DNA of 64,000 nt from Candidatus Nanopelagicales bacterium (GCA_018402075.1 JAGYJP010000002.1:372001-436000), one strand, 5' to 3'; counted from the first letter of the stretch, positions 1 to 8,812 are shown. Numbers and translations are program-made. The notes: generated by a model not told the origin, from the letters alone.

Positions 1-460
1 CGTAGGCCGCAACCATGACTTCGGCGCGACTGTCTTTCGCCCAAGGCAGACGGATGTTATTTCCTTTGTACTCGACTGATTCGCCGTTTACCAGGCCTTT
101 GAGTTCGACAACAGACTGGCGCAGTTCAGCAACCGTCACGGGTTTGCCATTTGTAACGCGAACAGCGGAGTCACCTCGACCTATTCCAATTACAGTTCTA
201 TTCCCGTACATTTCATTGAGGGTCGCGAATACCGATGCGGTGACAGTGATGTCACGGGTCGCTGGATTAGTGACCATGGGACCAATTTTGATTTTCCTTG
301 TCTCATCAAGGATTTTGCTGTAGATGACATAAGGCTCTTCCCACAAAATATGTGAATCAAAAGTCCACACGTAGGTGAATCCATAGGTTTCGGCTCGGCG
401 CGCGAGATCAATAATGCGAGCGGCGGGTGGTGTGCACTGAAGTACGACTCCAATTTCCAT
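1..460 (-). CDS. F420-dependent LLM-class oxidoreductase (3' part beyond window)
   Basis: The reading frame starts at ATG 460 on the minus strand and stays open to base 1, giving 153 codons, so the C-terminal half or more lies outside the window. The N-terminus MEIGVVLQCTPPAARIIDLA, followed by WTFDSHILWEEPYVIYSKI, GPMVTNPATRD and IGIGRGDSAVRV, is typical of luciferase-like monooxygenase-fold proteins of the F420-dependent type commonly found beside hydantoinase genes. An AAGGA lies about 11 bases before the start. It is the fourth gene of the pyrimidine operon, 47 bases after mmsA. A role in pyrimidine reduction or a side oxidation is inferred from context only; the substrate cannot be read from sequence. 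Confidence 0.85.
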   Translation of the reverse strand, partial: MEIGVVLQCTPPAARIIDLARRAETYGFTYVWTFDSHILWEEPYVIYSKILDETRKIKIGPMVTNPATRDITVTASVFATLNEMYGNRTVIGIGRGDSAVRVTNGKPVTVAELRQSVVELKGLVNGESVEYKGNNIRLPWAKDSRAEVMVAAY

Positions 461-507
461 GTTAGGTGGTCCTTCGTTCTCGGGTTGCGGGTGGGCGAGA
501 TAGGGGT

Positions 508-1995
508 CTAGCGGGTGAGCGGGAAACCCAGGTCCACGGATGATGTGGATGGGTCTGGCCACCGAGAGGTGACAGTTTTCGTGTGAGTGTAGAAATCGAT
601 TCCAGCGGGTCCGTACATCGCGATATCACCGAAGAGGGAAGCCTTCCAGCCGCCAAAACTGTAGTAACCAACGGGCACAGGAATTGGAACATTGATGCCC
701 ACCATTCCTACCTGGATATCGAATTGGAATTGTCGTGCTGCTCCTCCATCGCGTGTGAATATTGCTGTGCCGTTGCCGTACTGATGCTTGTTAATCAAAT
801 CCACGGCTTCGTCGTAGGTGTTGACGCGTGTAACGCTGAGGACTGGTCCAAATATTTCATCGTCGTAGACCTTCATGCCAGGGGCCACGTTGTCAATTAA
901 TGTAGGTGCCAGGAAAAACCCCTCTTTGGGCAGATCATTATCTCTGCCATCGACGACGACGGTCGCGCCCTCAGCATTTGCTCCAGCGATGTATGTGGCG
1001 ACCTTGTCGCGATGTTCGCGAGTAATCAGTGGTCCCATTTCCGCGGTTGGGTCGGTGCCTGGCCCAGTAATGAGCTTGGGAAGACGTTCCTTGATCGCCT
1101 CAATTAATTTATCGCCGACACCGCCCACCGCGACTACAACGGAAATGGCCATGCAGCGCTCTCCAGCAGATCCAAATCCTGCGCTCACCGCCGCGTCCGC
1201 AGCCATATTTATGTCGGCATCTGGCAAAACGACCATGTGGTTCTTGGCGCCCCCCAGTGCTTGGACACGCTTTCCGTTGGCAGTTCCGGTGGAGTAGATG
1301 TATTTAGCAATCGGTGTGGATCCAACAAAACTGATCGCCGCTACATCCGGATGGTTGAGGAGCCCGTCGACAGCAATTTTATCCCCTTGCAAAACGGTGA
1401 AAACGCCATCGGGTAGCCCTGATTGCTGAAGAAGTTCAGCCATGTATAGGGCAACCGACGGATCCTTTTCACTTGGTTTGAGAATAAAGGCATTTCCGGT
1501 GGCAATTGCGTTGGCAAACATCCACATGGGAACCATTGCCGGAAAGTTGAATGGGGTGATGCCTGCTACAACGCCTAATGGCTGTCGAATTGAATAGACA
1601 TCAACGCCCGTTGAAACTTGTTCGCTGTAACCTCCCTTGAGAAGAGTTGGGATACTGCAGGCAAATTCGATGTTCTCAATGCCACGGGCTAGTTCACCTG
1701 CCGCATCGCTGGGAACCTTGCCGTGTTCGATCGAGACCAAATGCGCAATGTGATCACGATTTTGAACAACTAGTTCCCGGAAACGAAACATAATCTCGGC
1801 ACGTTTTGAGATTGATGTTGCCCGCCACGAGTTCGAGGCAGTTTTCGCTGATTCAATGGCTAAGTTGACTTCTTCGATGCTGGCAAGTCCCACTTGTGCC
1901 TGCTGTTCCCCTGTTGCCGGATTAAATACAGGAGAATAGTTTCCAGATGTCGACGGGTGAAATTTGCCATTAATCCAGTGGTCTATGTTTCGCAT
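508..1995 (-). CDS. mmsA: CoA-acylating (methyl)malonate-semialdehyde dehydrogenase
   Basis: This 495-residue protein belongs to the aldehyde dehydrogenase superfamily. The nucleophile is Cys281 in GSAGERCMAIS. The general-base glutamate of hydrolytic family members (ELGGK) is absent, replaced by ALGGAKNH, which is the hallmark of CoA-dependent methylmalonate-semialdehyde dehydrogenases. It would convert malonate semialdehyde (from uracil via beta-alanine) or methylmalonate semialdehyde (from thymine) to acetyl-CoA or propionyl-CoA with NAD. It is third in the operon behind the hydantoinase, starts with ATG preceded by CGGAG, and fits the family length of about 500 residues. IolA of inositol catabolism is a close homologue, but the neighbours favour pyrimidine breakdown. 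Confidence 0.93.
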   Translation of the reverse strand: MRNIDHWINGKFHPSTSGNYSPVFNPATGEQQAQVGLASIEEVNLAIESAKTASNSWRATSISKRAEIMFRFRELVVQNRDHIAHLVSIEHGKVPSDAAGELARGIENIEFACSIPTLLKGGYSEQVSTGVDVYSIRQPLGVVAGITPFNFPAMVPMWMFANAIATGNAFILKPSEKDPSVALYMAELLQQSGLPDGVFTVLQGDKIAVDGLLNHPDVAAISFVGSTPIAKYIYSTGTANGKRVQALGGAKNHMVVLPDADINMAADAAVSAGFGSAGERCMAISVVVAVGGVGDKLIEAIKERLPKLITGPGTDPTAEMGPLITREHRDKVATYIAGANAEGATVVVDGRDNDLPKEGFFLAPTLIDNVAPGMKVYDDEIFGPVLSVTRVNTYDEAVDLINKHQYGNGTAIFTRDGGAARQFQFDIQVGMVGINVPIPVPVGYYSFGGWKASLFGDIAMYGPAGIDFYTHTKTVTSRWPDPSTSSVDLGFPLTR

Positions 1996-2037
1996 GCTAA
2001 CTCCGAATTTCTGTGGTGGATGAGTTTGAGTGTGTGA

Positions 2038-2065
2038 TTCAGGAGGATATTGAGTGGCTCCTGAA
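2038..2065 (-). other. Intercistronic inverted repeat between hydantoinase and mmsA
   Basis: TTCAGGAG and CTCCTGAA form a perfect 8-bp stem around a 12-base loop in the 84-base gap between the hydantoinase stop and the mmsA start. There is no T-run on the transcribed strand, so it is more likely an RNA-processing or stability hairpin than a full terminator. Confidence 0.4.
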
Positions 2066-2079
2066 ATGAAGTGATGGTG

Positions 2080-3498
2080 TTACATCAGGTACTGGGATAG
2101 CCCTCGTTTGAGATATTTTCCGTGGCCCTTGGTGCCAAAATACTCATTATTCTCCACGACAATTTTTCCGCGAGAAATAACTGTATCGACGTGACCATTG
2201 ATCACTGTGCCCTCCCATGCGGAGTGATCCATGTTCATGTGGTGAGTCTTCTCATATCCGATTTCTGTGCGACCAGCTGGGTCATAAATAACAATGTCTG
2301 CGTCAGAGCCGGGGGCTAGAGCACCTTTTTGCGGATAGAGACCGAACATGCGCGCAGGGGTCGTGGAACATAATTCAACCCATCTTTCTAACGAGATCTG
2401 CCCTTCAACTACTCCTTGATAAATCAAGTCCATTCGGTGTTCAACCGAACCAATGCCATTAGGAATCTTTGAAAAGTCGCCAACGCCCAATTCCTTTTGT
2501 TCCTTGAAGCAGAATGGGCAATGATCTGTGCTGACGATTGATAGATCATTGGTTCGCAAGTACCTCCACAGTTCTTCATGGTGTCCTTCCGCCTTCGACC
2601 GAAGTGGTGTGGAACATACCCATTTAGCACCCTCAAAGCCCGGCTGGGACAGATGATCTTCGAGTGATAAGTACAAATATTGTGGACAGGTTTCTCCGAA
2701 GACGTTCAATCCCTCGTCTCGGGCACCTTGTAAAACGTTAACTGCCTGTTTGGCTGACATGTGCACGATATAAAGAGGTGCCCCGGTCATTCTTGCGAGC
2801 ATGATCGCGCGATGGACAGCTTCGGCCTCAGTCTCCCAGGGTCGGGTGAGCGAATGATATTTCGGGTCGGTTTTGCCTTCTGCCAGAGCCTGAGCCACTA
2901 ACACGTCAATTGCGATTCCATTTTCGGCATGCATCATGATCATGGAACCATTGCCCGCAGCCGTTTGCATAGCCCTGAGGATTTGACCGTCGTCACTGTA
3001 ATAGACACCGGGATATGCCATAAATAATTTAAAACTGGTCACACCTTCGCCGATGAGTTCGTCCATGGCCTTGAGTGAGTCATCGTCGACGCCACCGATT
3101 ATCTGATGAAAGGCGTAGTCAATATGGCAATTCCCGCCTGCTTTCACATGCCATGCTGCCAAGCCATCTTGGACGCGTTCACCAAACTTTTGCACTGCGA
3201 AATCAATAATTGTGGTTGTACCACCCCAGGCGGCAGCCCGTGTTCCGGTTTCGAAAGTGTCTGAAGCTAATGTGCCGCCAAAGGGCAATTCCATATGGGT
3301 ATGTGAATCCACTCCACCGGGAATGACATATTTACCCGTAGCATCTAAAACTCGATCAACCGTTGACTCAAGTTGAGACCCTAATGTTGTGTCGCCGGGA
3401 TTAATGATGGCAGCTATGGTTTCGCCATCGACGAGTACGTCTGCATGTGACGTGCCAACCGCCGACACCAGTAATCCGTTTTTAATCAGAATTTTCAC
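2080..3498 (-). CDS. hydA: Dihydropyrimidinase / D-hydantoinase
   Basis: The product (472 residues) is a cyclic amidohydrolase with a binuclear metal site. Visible ligands are His66 and His68 in GVDSHTHMELP, the carboxylated lysine Lys157 in GVTSFKLFMAYPG, His190 in MMHAENG, His246 in YIVHMSAKQAVN and Asp325 in STDHCPF. It opens dihydrouracil or dihydrothymine to the N-carbamoyl-beta-amino acid in the cytosol. The start is GTG with a strong GAGGAG five to six bases upstream. It follows the carbamoyl-amidase gene by about 30 bases. Length and motifs are normal for the family; D-hydantoinase and dihydropyrimidinase cannot be separated by motif, but the operon favours the pyrimidine role. Confidence 0.95.
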   Translation of the reverse strand: MKILIKNGLLVSAVGTSHADVLVDGETIAAIINPGDTTLGSQLESTVDRVLDATGKYVIPGGVDSHTHMELPFGGTLASDTFETGTRAAAWGGTTTIIDFAVQKFGERVQDGLAAWHVKAGGNCHIDYAFHQIIGGVDDDSLKAMDELIGEGVTSFKLFMAYPGVYYSDDGQILRAMQTAAGNGSMIMMHAENGIAIDVLVAQALAEGKTDPKYHSLTRPWETEAEAVHRAIMLARMTGAPLYIVHMSAKQAVNVLQGARDEGLNVFGETCPQYLYLSLEDHLSQPGFEGAKWVCSTPLRSKAEGHHEELWRYLRTNDLSIVSTDHCPFCFKEQKELGVGDFSKIPNGIGSVEHRMDLIYQGVVEGQISLERWVELCSTTPARMFGLYPQKGALAPGSDADIVIYDPAGRTEIGYEKTHHMNMDHSAWEGTVINGHVDTVISRGKIVVENNEYFGTKGHGKYLKRGLSQYLM

Positions 3499-3529
3499 GG
3501 CTTCTCCTCAGGTGTTCGAAATGAGTTAA

Positions 3530-4366
3530 TTACGGACGTACAAGATCATCGTAGGCATCTGGACGACGATCGCGGTAGAACTGCCAACGAGTGCGCACCG
3601 TATTGATGAGGTTAAGGTCAAGATCCCTGACAATCAGCTCTGATTTATAGGGATCACCTTTCTCTCCGACGTAACTTCCTTCTGGATCGACAAAATAGGA
3701 CTGCCCATAGAAGTCATCGTCGCCAAGATCTTCAATACCGACCCGATTAATTGCACCAACAAAGTACTCGTTTGCCACGGCGGCGGCGGGCTGCTCAATG
3801 CCCCACAGGTACTGGGATAGGCCTCGGGAAGTAGCTGAAGGATTGAACACAATCTGTGCTCCGTTCAGTCCGAGAGCTCGCCAACCTTCCGGGAAGTGGC
3901 GGTCGTAGCAGATGTAGACGCCGATTCTTCCCACAGCAGTATCGAAAACTGGGTAGCCGCCATTGCCTGGGCGAAAATAGAATTTTTCCCAGAATCCGCT
4001 GACGTGAGGAATGTGCTGCTTTCGGTATTTGCCGAGGTAGCTGCCATCGGCGTCAATGACGGCGGCGGTGTTGTAGAGGAAACCCGGTCCGGCATCCTCG
4101 TACATGGGCAGAATCATGACCATTTCCAGTTCGCGGGCAAGTTTTTGAAAGCGTTCCGTAATGGGGCCTGGAATGGCTTCTGCATATTCATAGAAGGCAG
4201 CGTCTTGCACCTGGCAAAAGTACGGCCCATAAAACAGTTCCTGAAAGCAAATGACCTTTACGCCCTGGTCGGCCGCTGCGCGAGCGTAATCCTCATGTTT
4301 TTGGATCATGCTCTCCTTGTCGCCCGTCCAATCGGTTTGGACGAGTGCTGCACGAACAACGGTCAT
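3530..4366 (-). CDS. N-carbamoyl-beta-alanine amidohydrolase (nitrilase superfamily)
   Basis: A 278-residue carbon-nitrogen hydrolase with the complete Glu-Lys-Cys triad: Glu43 in CFQELFYGPYF, the lysine in LGKYRKQHIPH (about 113-116) and Cys153 in GVYICYDRHFPEGWR. In this operon the expected reaction is hydrolysis of N-carbamoyl-beta-alanine (or its methyl form) to the beta-amino acid, CO2 and ammonia. N-carbamoylputrescine amidases are close relatives and the adjacent polyamine locus makes that a real alternative. It is the first gene of the operon; its ATG follows GAGGAGGCATAA, an excellent ribosome binding site, and the promoter is about 20 bases further upstream. Confidence 0.9.
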   Translation of the reverse strand: MTVVRAALVQTDWTGDKESMIQKHEDYARAAADQGVKVICFQELFYGPYFCQVQDAAFYEYAEAIPGPITERFQKLARELEMVMILPMYEDAGPGFLYNTAAVIDADGSYLGKYRKQHIPHVSGFWEKFYFRPGNGGYPVFDTAVGRIGVYICYDRHFPEGWRALGLNGAQIVFNPSATSRGLSQYLWGIEQPAAAVANEYFVGAINRVGIEDLGDDDFYGQSYFVDPEGSYVGEKGDPYKSELIVRDLDLNLINTVRTRWQFYRDRRPDAYDDLVRP

Positions 4367-4382
4367 TTATGCCTCCTCGGGA

Positions 4383-4410
4383 ATTATGTTATTTCGTAGG
4401 CTAGACACAA
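4383..4410 (-). promoter_or_regulatory. Putative promoter of the pyrimidine-catabolic operon
   Basis: Read on the minus strand, TTGTGT (4410-4405), a 16-base spacer and CATAAT (4388-4383) resemble sigma-70 -35 and -10 boxes. The -10 matches TATAAT at five of six bases and lies 17 bases before the first gene. The -35 overlaps the palindrome described separately, a natural position for repression. Confidence 0.5.
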
Positions 4411-4426
4411 ATAGTTGTGTTAGACA
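4402..4426. promoter_or_regulatory. Candidate operator: palindrome and TAGACA direct repeats
   Basis: ACACAAATAGTTGTGT (4405-4420) pairs at seven of eight positions. TAGACA occurs at 4402-4407 and again at 4421-4426, 19 bases apart. MocR regulators such as PdxR and GabR often bind direct repeats, so either element could be the site for the divergently encoded MocR. The related core CACAAAGTTGT lies before the polyamine importer. Confidence 0.45.
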
Positions 4427-4468
4427 GGGCTTTAACATATTTGTTATCAGATTTTTTGGGGGTGCGGC

Positions 4469-5896
4469 ATGGCAAGGCAGTCACAAGAGTCGCACGTGGT
4501 CGAAACTGCCTTGAGCGCAATTACCCGACGAACCGAAGACCGATCAGCCCGAGGTATCGCATCGGCTCTTCGGCACATGATTGACTCTGGGGAGATTGGT
4601 CAAGGAACTAAACTTCCCACGGTTCGAGATCTCAGTTCACATCTCGGTGTCAGTCCAGCGACGGTGAATCAAGCTTGGCAAGCATTGGCCCAGGCCGGAA
4701 TGCTCACCACGAGAGGTCGAGCTGGGACATTTGTGAGTAGCTTCTCTGTCAGTAACCACACGCCACGGTTTCTCGGGTTGGGCGGACCCGTCATTAATGC
4801 TGGAATTGATTTATCCCGTGGCATTCCGGATCCACTGTTACTTCCGTCGCTTGCTCAGGCCATGGAGCGGGTAACGGCGAATCGGGACATTTGGTCCAGC
4901 AGTTATTTCGATGAACCTGTTATCCCAGAGTTGGACCAGTTGTTACGCCAATCTTGGCCATTTAGGCCAGAATCCTTAACTGTTGTCGATGGTGCCCTTG
5001 ATGCGCTTTCCCGAATCGTTTCCGTGCTTATTTCGTTCGGTGATCGTGTGATTGTGGAATCCCCGGGTTTCCCACCTTTGCTGGACATGCTCGAGAGAGT
5101 CGGTGCGGAGATCATCCCGGTTGGCCTTGACGAACAAGGTCTCATCCCTTCGGAGTTTCGCCAAGCCTTGGGTCGAGATCCGATTGCCGCTTTTGTGCAG
5201 CCCCGTGCGCATAATCCCACAGGAACAAGCATGTCCCAATTGAGAGCCTCTGAATTGGCTGCGCTTATTGGCTCCGGTCTTAGTGGCTCCGGTCTTAGTG
5301 GCTCCGGTACTTGCTGGATCATTGAAGATGATCACAGTGGTGATATCTCGGTTGCCGCAGACGTGAGTATCGGCCAATATCGACCAGACAGGACCGTGCA
5401 TATTAGAAGTTTTTCCAAATCACATGGACCTGACTTGAGACTCGCTGCAATTGGAGGCTCAAGTCTTGTGATTGAACCACTTGTGAATAATCGAATGCTG
5501 GGTCCAGGGTGGAGCAGCAGATTGCTGCAGCACATACTCGTTGAACTGTTGACTAACAAGGATTCAGTGTCCGCGGTGGAAAATGCTCGGGATCAATATT
5601 CTTTCCGATCCGCCCATCTTCGAGAGGCATTGCTCGATGGCGGACTCGACCCCAGCACGGGCGACGGGATCAACCTTTTCGTGCCGGTGGAAGATGAACA
5701 AAGTGTTTTGATCAATCTGGCGGCTGAGGGAATCCGAGTTGCGCCAGGAAAACCCTTTTTCGCGGGAAAGGTGCAGCTACCCGGTGTCCGCATCACCACA
5801 TCCGTTCTAGATAGTGATCCTGAGAAAATCAATCAGGTAGCCCGCAAAATTGCGCAAACTGTAGAACGATCAGAGCGAACCCAACGAATTCGGTAG
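4469..5896 (+). CDS. MocR-type GntR regulator with aminotransferase domain
   Basis: In this 475-residue protein residues about 20-90 form a GntR winged helix (KLPTVRDLSSHLGVSPATVN) and residues about 115-470 a fold-type I aminotransferase domain. The PLP lysine is Lys317 in HIRSFSKSHGPDLR, with Asn249 in RAHNPTG and Asp288 in IIEDDHSG. MocR proteins bind PLP and often an amine adduct, and switch catabolic operons; GabR responds to GABA. Here it diverges from the pyrimidine operon and precedes polyamine genes, so beta-alanine or GABA are reasonable effectors (inference). A 15-bp repeat adds a GSGLSGSGLSGSG loop at residues 268-280. ATG 4469 has a G-rich stretch (GGGGGTGCGGC) directly upstream; the effector cannot be read from sequence. 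Confidence 0.92.
   Translation: MARQSQESHVVETALSAITRRTEDRSARGIASALRHMIDSGEIGQGTKLPTVRDLSSHLGVSPATVNQAWQALAQAGMLTTRGRAGTFVSSFSVSNHTPRFLGLGGPVINAGIDLSRGIPDPLLLPSLAQAMERVTANRDIWSSSYFDEPVIPELDQLLRQSWPFRPESLTVVDGALDALSRIVSVLISFGDRVIVESPGFPPLLDMLERVGAEIIPVGLDEQGLIPSEFRQALGRDPIAAFVQPRAHNPTGTSMSQLRASELAALIGSGLSGSGLSGSGTCWIIEDDHSGDISVAADVSIGQYRPDRTVHIRSFSKSHGPDLRLAAIGGSSLVIEPLVNNRMLGPGWSSRLLQHILVELLTNKDSVSAVENARDQYSFRSAHLREALLDGGLDPSTGDGINLFVPVEDEQSVLINLAAEGIRVAPGKPFFAGKVQLPGVRITTSVLDSDPEKINQVARKIAQTVERSERTQRIR
5270..5310 (+). repeat. In-frame 15-bp tandem repeat in the MocR gene
   Basis: GGCTCCGGTCTTAGT occurs twice in direct succession, followed by a partial third copy GGCTCCGGTAC. It encodes Gly-Ser-Gly-Leu-Ser units between the NPTG motif and the IIEDD strand of the aminotransferase domain. 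The identity of copies suggests recent slippage. Confidence 0.9.
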
Positions 5897-5939
5897 GCAT
5901 GATCCTCCGGTAGAACTCATCGACTGAAAGAATGGATAC

Positions 5940-7466
5940 ATGCCTACAGATAAGAGAACAGGGGATGCGGTTCTCCCACAGGTGGACGGTTCGTGGATTA
6001 ATGGGAAATCGCACATTGGCGGTGGAGACGCGTGGCAGATAATTAACCCTTCGGACCTCAGCATGGTGGCGAGCCTGAAATTGGCCACGGCGCAAGATGT
6101 CGACTACGCGGTGAGTTCCGCTCGTCAGGCTTTTGATGGATGGTCACGGGCGGTCCCTGCTGAAAGGAGTGCACTCCTTCACGCTTTAGCGACCAGACTT
6201 GAACAGCGAGCCGAAGAATATGTGCGCGTTGAATCTGCCCAAACGGGAAAACCGTATCGGTTGTGTCGAGGGTTTGACATCCCAGGTTCAATCGATAACG
6301 TCAGCTATTTCGCAGGGATCTGCAGAAATCTTGAAGGAAAAGCGTCGATGGAGTGGGTACCTCACCTCAACTCCTCTATTCGAAGAGAACCCATTGGGGT
6401 GATTGGATCGATAGCCCCTTGGAATTACCCATTGCAAATGGCCATGTGGAAAATCCTGCCTGCGATAGCCGCGGGCAACACAATCGTGCTCAAGCCCGCA
6501 GAACTGACGCCCTTGACTGCAGTGATGCTGGCCCAAGATTGTACCGATGTCGGATTCCCTGACGGCGTAGTGAACGTCGTAACTGGCGCAGGCTCGATTG
6601 CCGGCGAGGCGCTTGTCTCTCACCCGGATGTTGCCATGGTCTCATTCACGGGGTCAACGAAAGTTGGACGAAGGGTCATGGAGCTGGCGACCATGGGCAT
6701 AAAGCGTGTTCACTTGGAACTGGGGGGTAAGGCGCCATTCATCGTTTTTGCGGATGCTGACCTAGAGGCAGCTGTTCAGGGAGCGGTAGCTGGCTCACTT
6801 ATCAACAGTGGACAGGATTGCACAGCCGCAACTCGTGCCTACGTTCACGAATCCCTGTTTCCTGAGTTCATCGAACAGGTGAGTGCTCTCTTTCGACAAG
6901 TCACGTGTGGTGATCCTCGATCTGAATCGACAGATATCGGCCCATTAGTGTCCTTAGCTCAACGAGACCGGGTGCACGGATTTGTTGAGCGAGCCGTATC
7001 TCAGGGAGCAACTATCCATGTGGGTGGCAGTATCAACCCAGCGGGAATTGGCGCATTTTACCCTCCAACCCTTGTTACGGGCGCCGCTCAACGTTCGGAA
7101 ATAGTTCAGGATGAAATATTTGGCCCTGTTCTCGTGGTTCTCCCTTTTGGCTCAGTCCAGGAGGGGTTAGAGCTGGCTAACGACACCCCTTATGGATTGG
7201 CAGCCTCAGCGTGGACCCGGTCAGTTCTCATTTCAGAGCGAGCGCAGCGCGAACTTAACGCCGGAACTGTGTGGATTAATGACCACATCCCCATCATGAG
7301 TGAAATGCCACATGGCGGATTTGGTAACTCCGGCTTCGGAAAAGACATGTCCACTTATTCCCTTGAGGAGTACACCAGGGTCAAACATGTGGTCGTAGAT
7401 ATATCGGGGGATACCAAAAAGGATTGGCACCGCACCATTTTTCGGGATTATCACCCAGAGCGCTGA
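5940..7466 (+). CDS. Aldehyde dehydrogenase, probable gamma-aminobutyraldehyde dehydrogenase
   Basis: The 508-residue product is an NAD(P)-dependent aldehyde dehydrogenase with Glu260 in HLELGGKAPF and Cys294 in NSGQDCTAATR. From memory, GQDCTAA, the C-terminal SEMPHGGFGNSGFGKDMS and the VKHVVVD-type end resemble E. coli 4-aminobutanal dehydrogenase (PatD/YdcW). The predicted reaction is 4-aminobutanal to GABA. It lies 43 bases after the MocR gene and before the importer. Betaine-aldehyde dehydrogenase is an alternative, but the neighbouring agmatinase, amine oxidoreductase and GabT support the polyamine role. The ribosome binding site is weak. Confidence 0.88.
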   Translation: MPTDKRTGDAVLPQVDGSWINGKSHIGGGDAWQIINPSDLSMVASLKLATAQDVDYAVSSARQAFDGWSRAVPAERSALLHALATRLEQRAEEYVRVESAQTGKPYRLCRGFDIPGSIDNVSYFAGICRNLEGKASMEWVPHLNSSIRREPIGVIGSIAPWNYPLQMAMWKILPAIAAGNTIVLKPAELTPLTAVMLAQDCTDVGFPDGVVNVVTGAGSIAGEALVSHPDVAMVSFTGSTKVGRRVMELATMGIKRVHLELGGKAPFIVFADADLEAAVQGAVAGSLINSGQDCTAATRAYVHESLFPEFIEQVSALFRQVTCGDPRSESTDIGPLVSLAQRDRVHGFVERAVSQGATIHVGGSINPAGIGAFYPPTLVTGAAQRSEIVQDEIFGPVLVVLPFGSVQEGLELANDTPYGLAASAWTRSVLISERAQRELNAGTVWINDHIPIMSEMPHGGFGNSGFGKDMSTYSLEEYTRVKHVVVDISGDTKKDWHRTIFRDYHPER

Positions 7467-7472
7467 ACCAGG

Positions 7473-7490
7473 TGTCACAAAGTTGTTACA
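7473..7490. promoter_or_regulatory. Candidate operator of the polyamine importer operon
   Basis: TGTCACAAAGTTGTTACA is an 18-base palindrome with seven of nine complementary positions, directly abutting a TAATAT -10-like box. Its core CACAAAGTTGT matches CACAAATAGTTGT before the pyrimidine operon except for a two-base insertion. Confidence 0.5.
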
Positions 7491-7496
7491 TAATAT
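7491..7496 (+). promoter_or_regulatory. Putative -10 box of the polyamine importer operon
   Basis: TAATAT follows the palindrome directly and would give a leader of roughly 95 bases before the binding-protein gene. No convincing -35 box is visible at normal spacing. Confidence 0.4.
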
Positions 7497-7597
7497 CTGT
7501 GGATTAAAGTACGAGAAACCAAGATGACCGACTACCGTAGGTTCAGGTCGCATCGCTCGAGGTGCGGAATGAAATCCGTAAAGGGAAAGGAAAGTTC

Positions 7598-8803
7598 ATG
7601 ACGCTCAATCGGCCCGAAACGATAGCGGCACTGGCAGGCCAAATTCGCACATCCGTCTCTCGCAGGCGCCTTTTGCAGGCCGCTGGAATTGGTAGCGCCG
7701 CAATGGTTGTTGCTGCATGTGGAACCGGATCAGAAAACTCAGGGGAGGCAGCTTCTGCCACGGATCTTTCTGATACCGAAATGATTGCGAATTGGTCTAA
7801 CTGGCCCCTCTATCTCGACGTGGACGAAGACTCGGGCGAGTATCCGTCCCTCGTCGCATTCGAGGAGTCAACAGGCATCGATGTCACCTACACCGAAGAT
7901 GTCAATGACAACAACGAATTTTTTGCCAAAGTTCGGACGCAACTTGAGCAGGGTCAAGATATTGGCCGCGACCTTGTTGTCTTGACGGACTGGATGGCGG
8001 CGCTTTGGATTCAAAGTGGTTACGCCCAAAAGCTCGACAAGTCGTTAATTCCAAATTCAGTGAACCTCATTCCTCGTCTTGCCGACGTAAACTTCGACAA
8101 ACCACGTGAGTATTCACTGCCGTGGCAGTCAGGATTCGGTGGCTTGGGTTACAACATTCCAGCTCTACAAAACGCCACCGGTAATTCCTCCATGACGTCA
8201 TTGGATGAGCTATTCGATCCCGCTCTCAAGGGACGTGTGACGCTGCTCTCTGAAATGCGTGACACCATGGGCTGCATCTTGGCGTGGAAAGGCTACGACC
8301 CATCTAGCTTCACCGATGCGGAATTCGAAGAAGCTATTGCTGAATTAACAAAGCAAGTCGATAGCGGACAAGTTCGTCAAGTAACTGGTAATGATTACAT
8401 TGCGGCCATGGAAAGTGGCGATGTTATCGCGGTGATTGGTTGGTCCGGAGATATTTTCGCCCTGGGCGACGACTTCAACTTCTCACTGCCTGAGAGCGGG
8501 GGAATGCTGTGGACGGACAACATGCTCATTCCCGCTTTGGCGCAGCACAAGAAGAATGCTGAGAAGATCATGAACAACTATTACGACCCAGTTGTGGCAG
8601 CTCAAGTTGCTGCGTATGTGAATTACATCTGTCCTGTGCAGGGAGCTCAGGAAGAAATGGAAAAAATTGATCCTGAGCTAGCCAGTAGTGAATTCATTTT
8701 CCCCACGGATGCCATGCTTAATGAGACTTATGTCTTCATGGAGCTGACCCCTGAGCAAAATGAAGCGTATGAGCGCCTTTTCCAGAAGGCAATTGGTAAC
8801 TAG
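7598..8803 (+). CDS. Polyamine ABC transporter substrate-binding lipoprotein
   Basis: ATG 7598 is preferred over the in-frame GTG 7562 because AAAGGAAAG lies just before it; this gives 401 residues. The N-terminus SRRRLLQ (residues 21-27) with a hydrophobic stretch and VVAACG (Cys41) predicts Tat export and lipid anchoring. The mature part has the PotD/PotF pattern: NWSNWPLYLDVDED near the start, DLVVLTDWMAALWI, LPWQSGFGGLGYN and the C-terminal DPVVAAQVAAYVNYICPVQGA. It should capture putrescine, spermidine or a related amine outside the membrane and hand it to the permeases encoded downstream. Exact ligand preference cannot be read. Confidence 0.92.
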   Translation: MTLNRPETIAALAGQIRTSVSRRRLLQAAGIGSAAMVVAACGTGSENSGEAASATDLSDTEMIANWSNWPLYLDVDEDSGEYPSLVAFEESTGIDVTYTEDVNDNNEFFAKVRTQLEQGQDIGRDLVVLTDWMAALWIQSGYAQKLDKSLIPNSVNLIPRLADVNFDKPREYSLPWQSGFGGLGYNIPALQNATGNSSMTSLDELFDPALKGRVTLLSEMRDTMGCILAWKGYDPSSFTDAEFEEAIAELTKQVDSGQVRQVTGNDYIAAMESGDVIAVIGWSGDIFALGDDFNFSLPESGGMLWTDNMLIPALAQHKKNAEKIMNNYYDPVVAAQVAAYVNYICPVQGAQEEMEKIDPELASSEFIFPTDAMLNETYVFMELTPEQNEAYERLFQKAIGN

Positions 8804-8812
8804 CATTCCGAT

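Noticed and set aside
508..1995. Succinate-semialdehyde dehydrogenase (GabD) reading of the first aldehyde dehydrogenase
   Set aside because: The ELGGK glutamate needed for hydrolytic family members is absent, which marks the CoA-acylating malonate-type enzyme.
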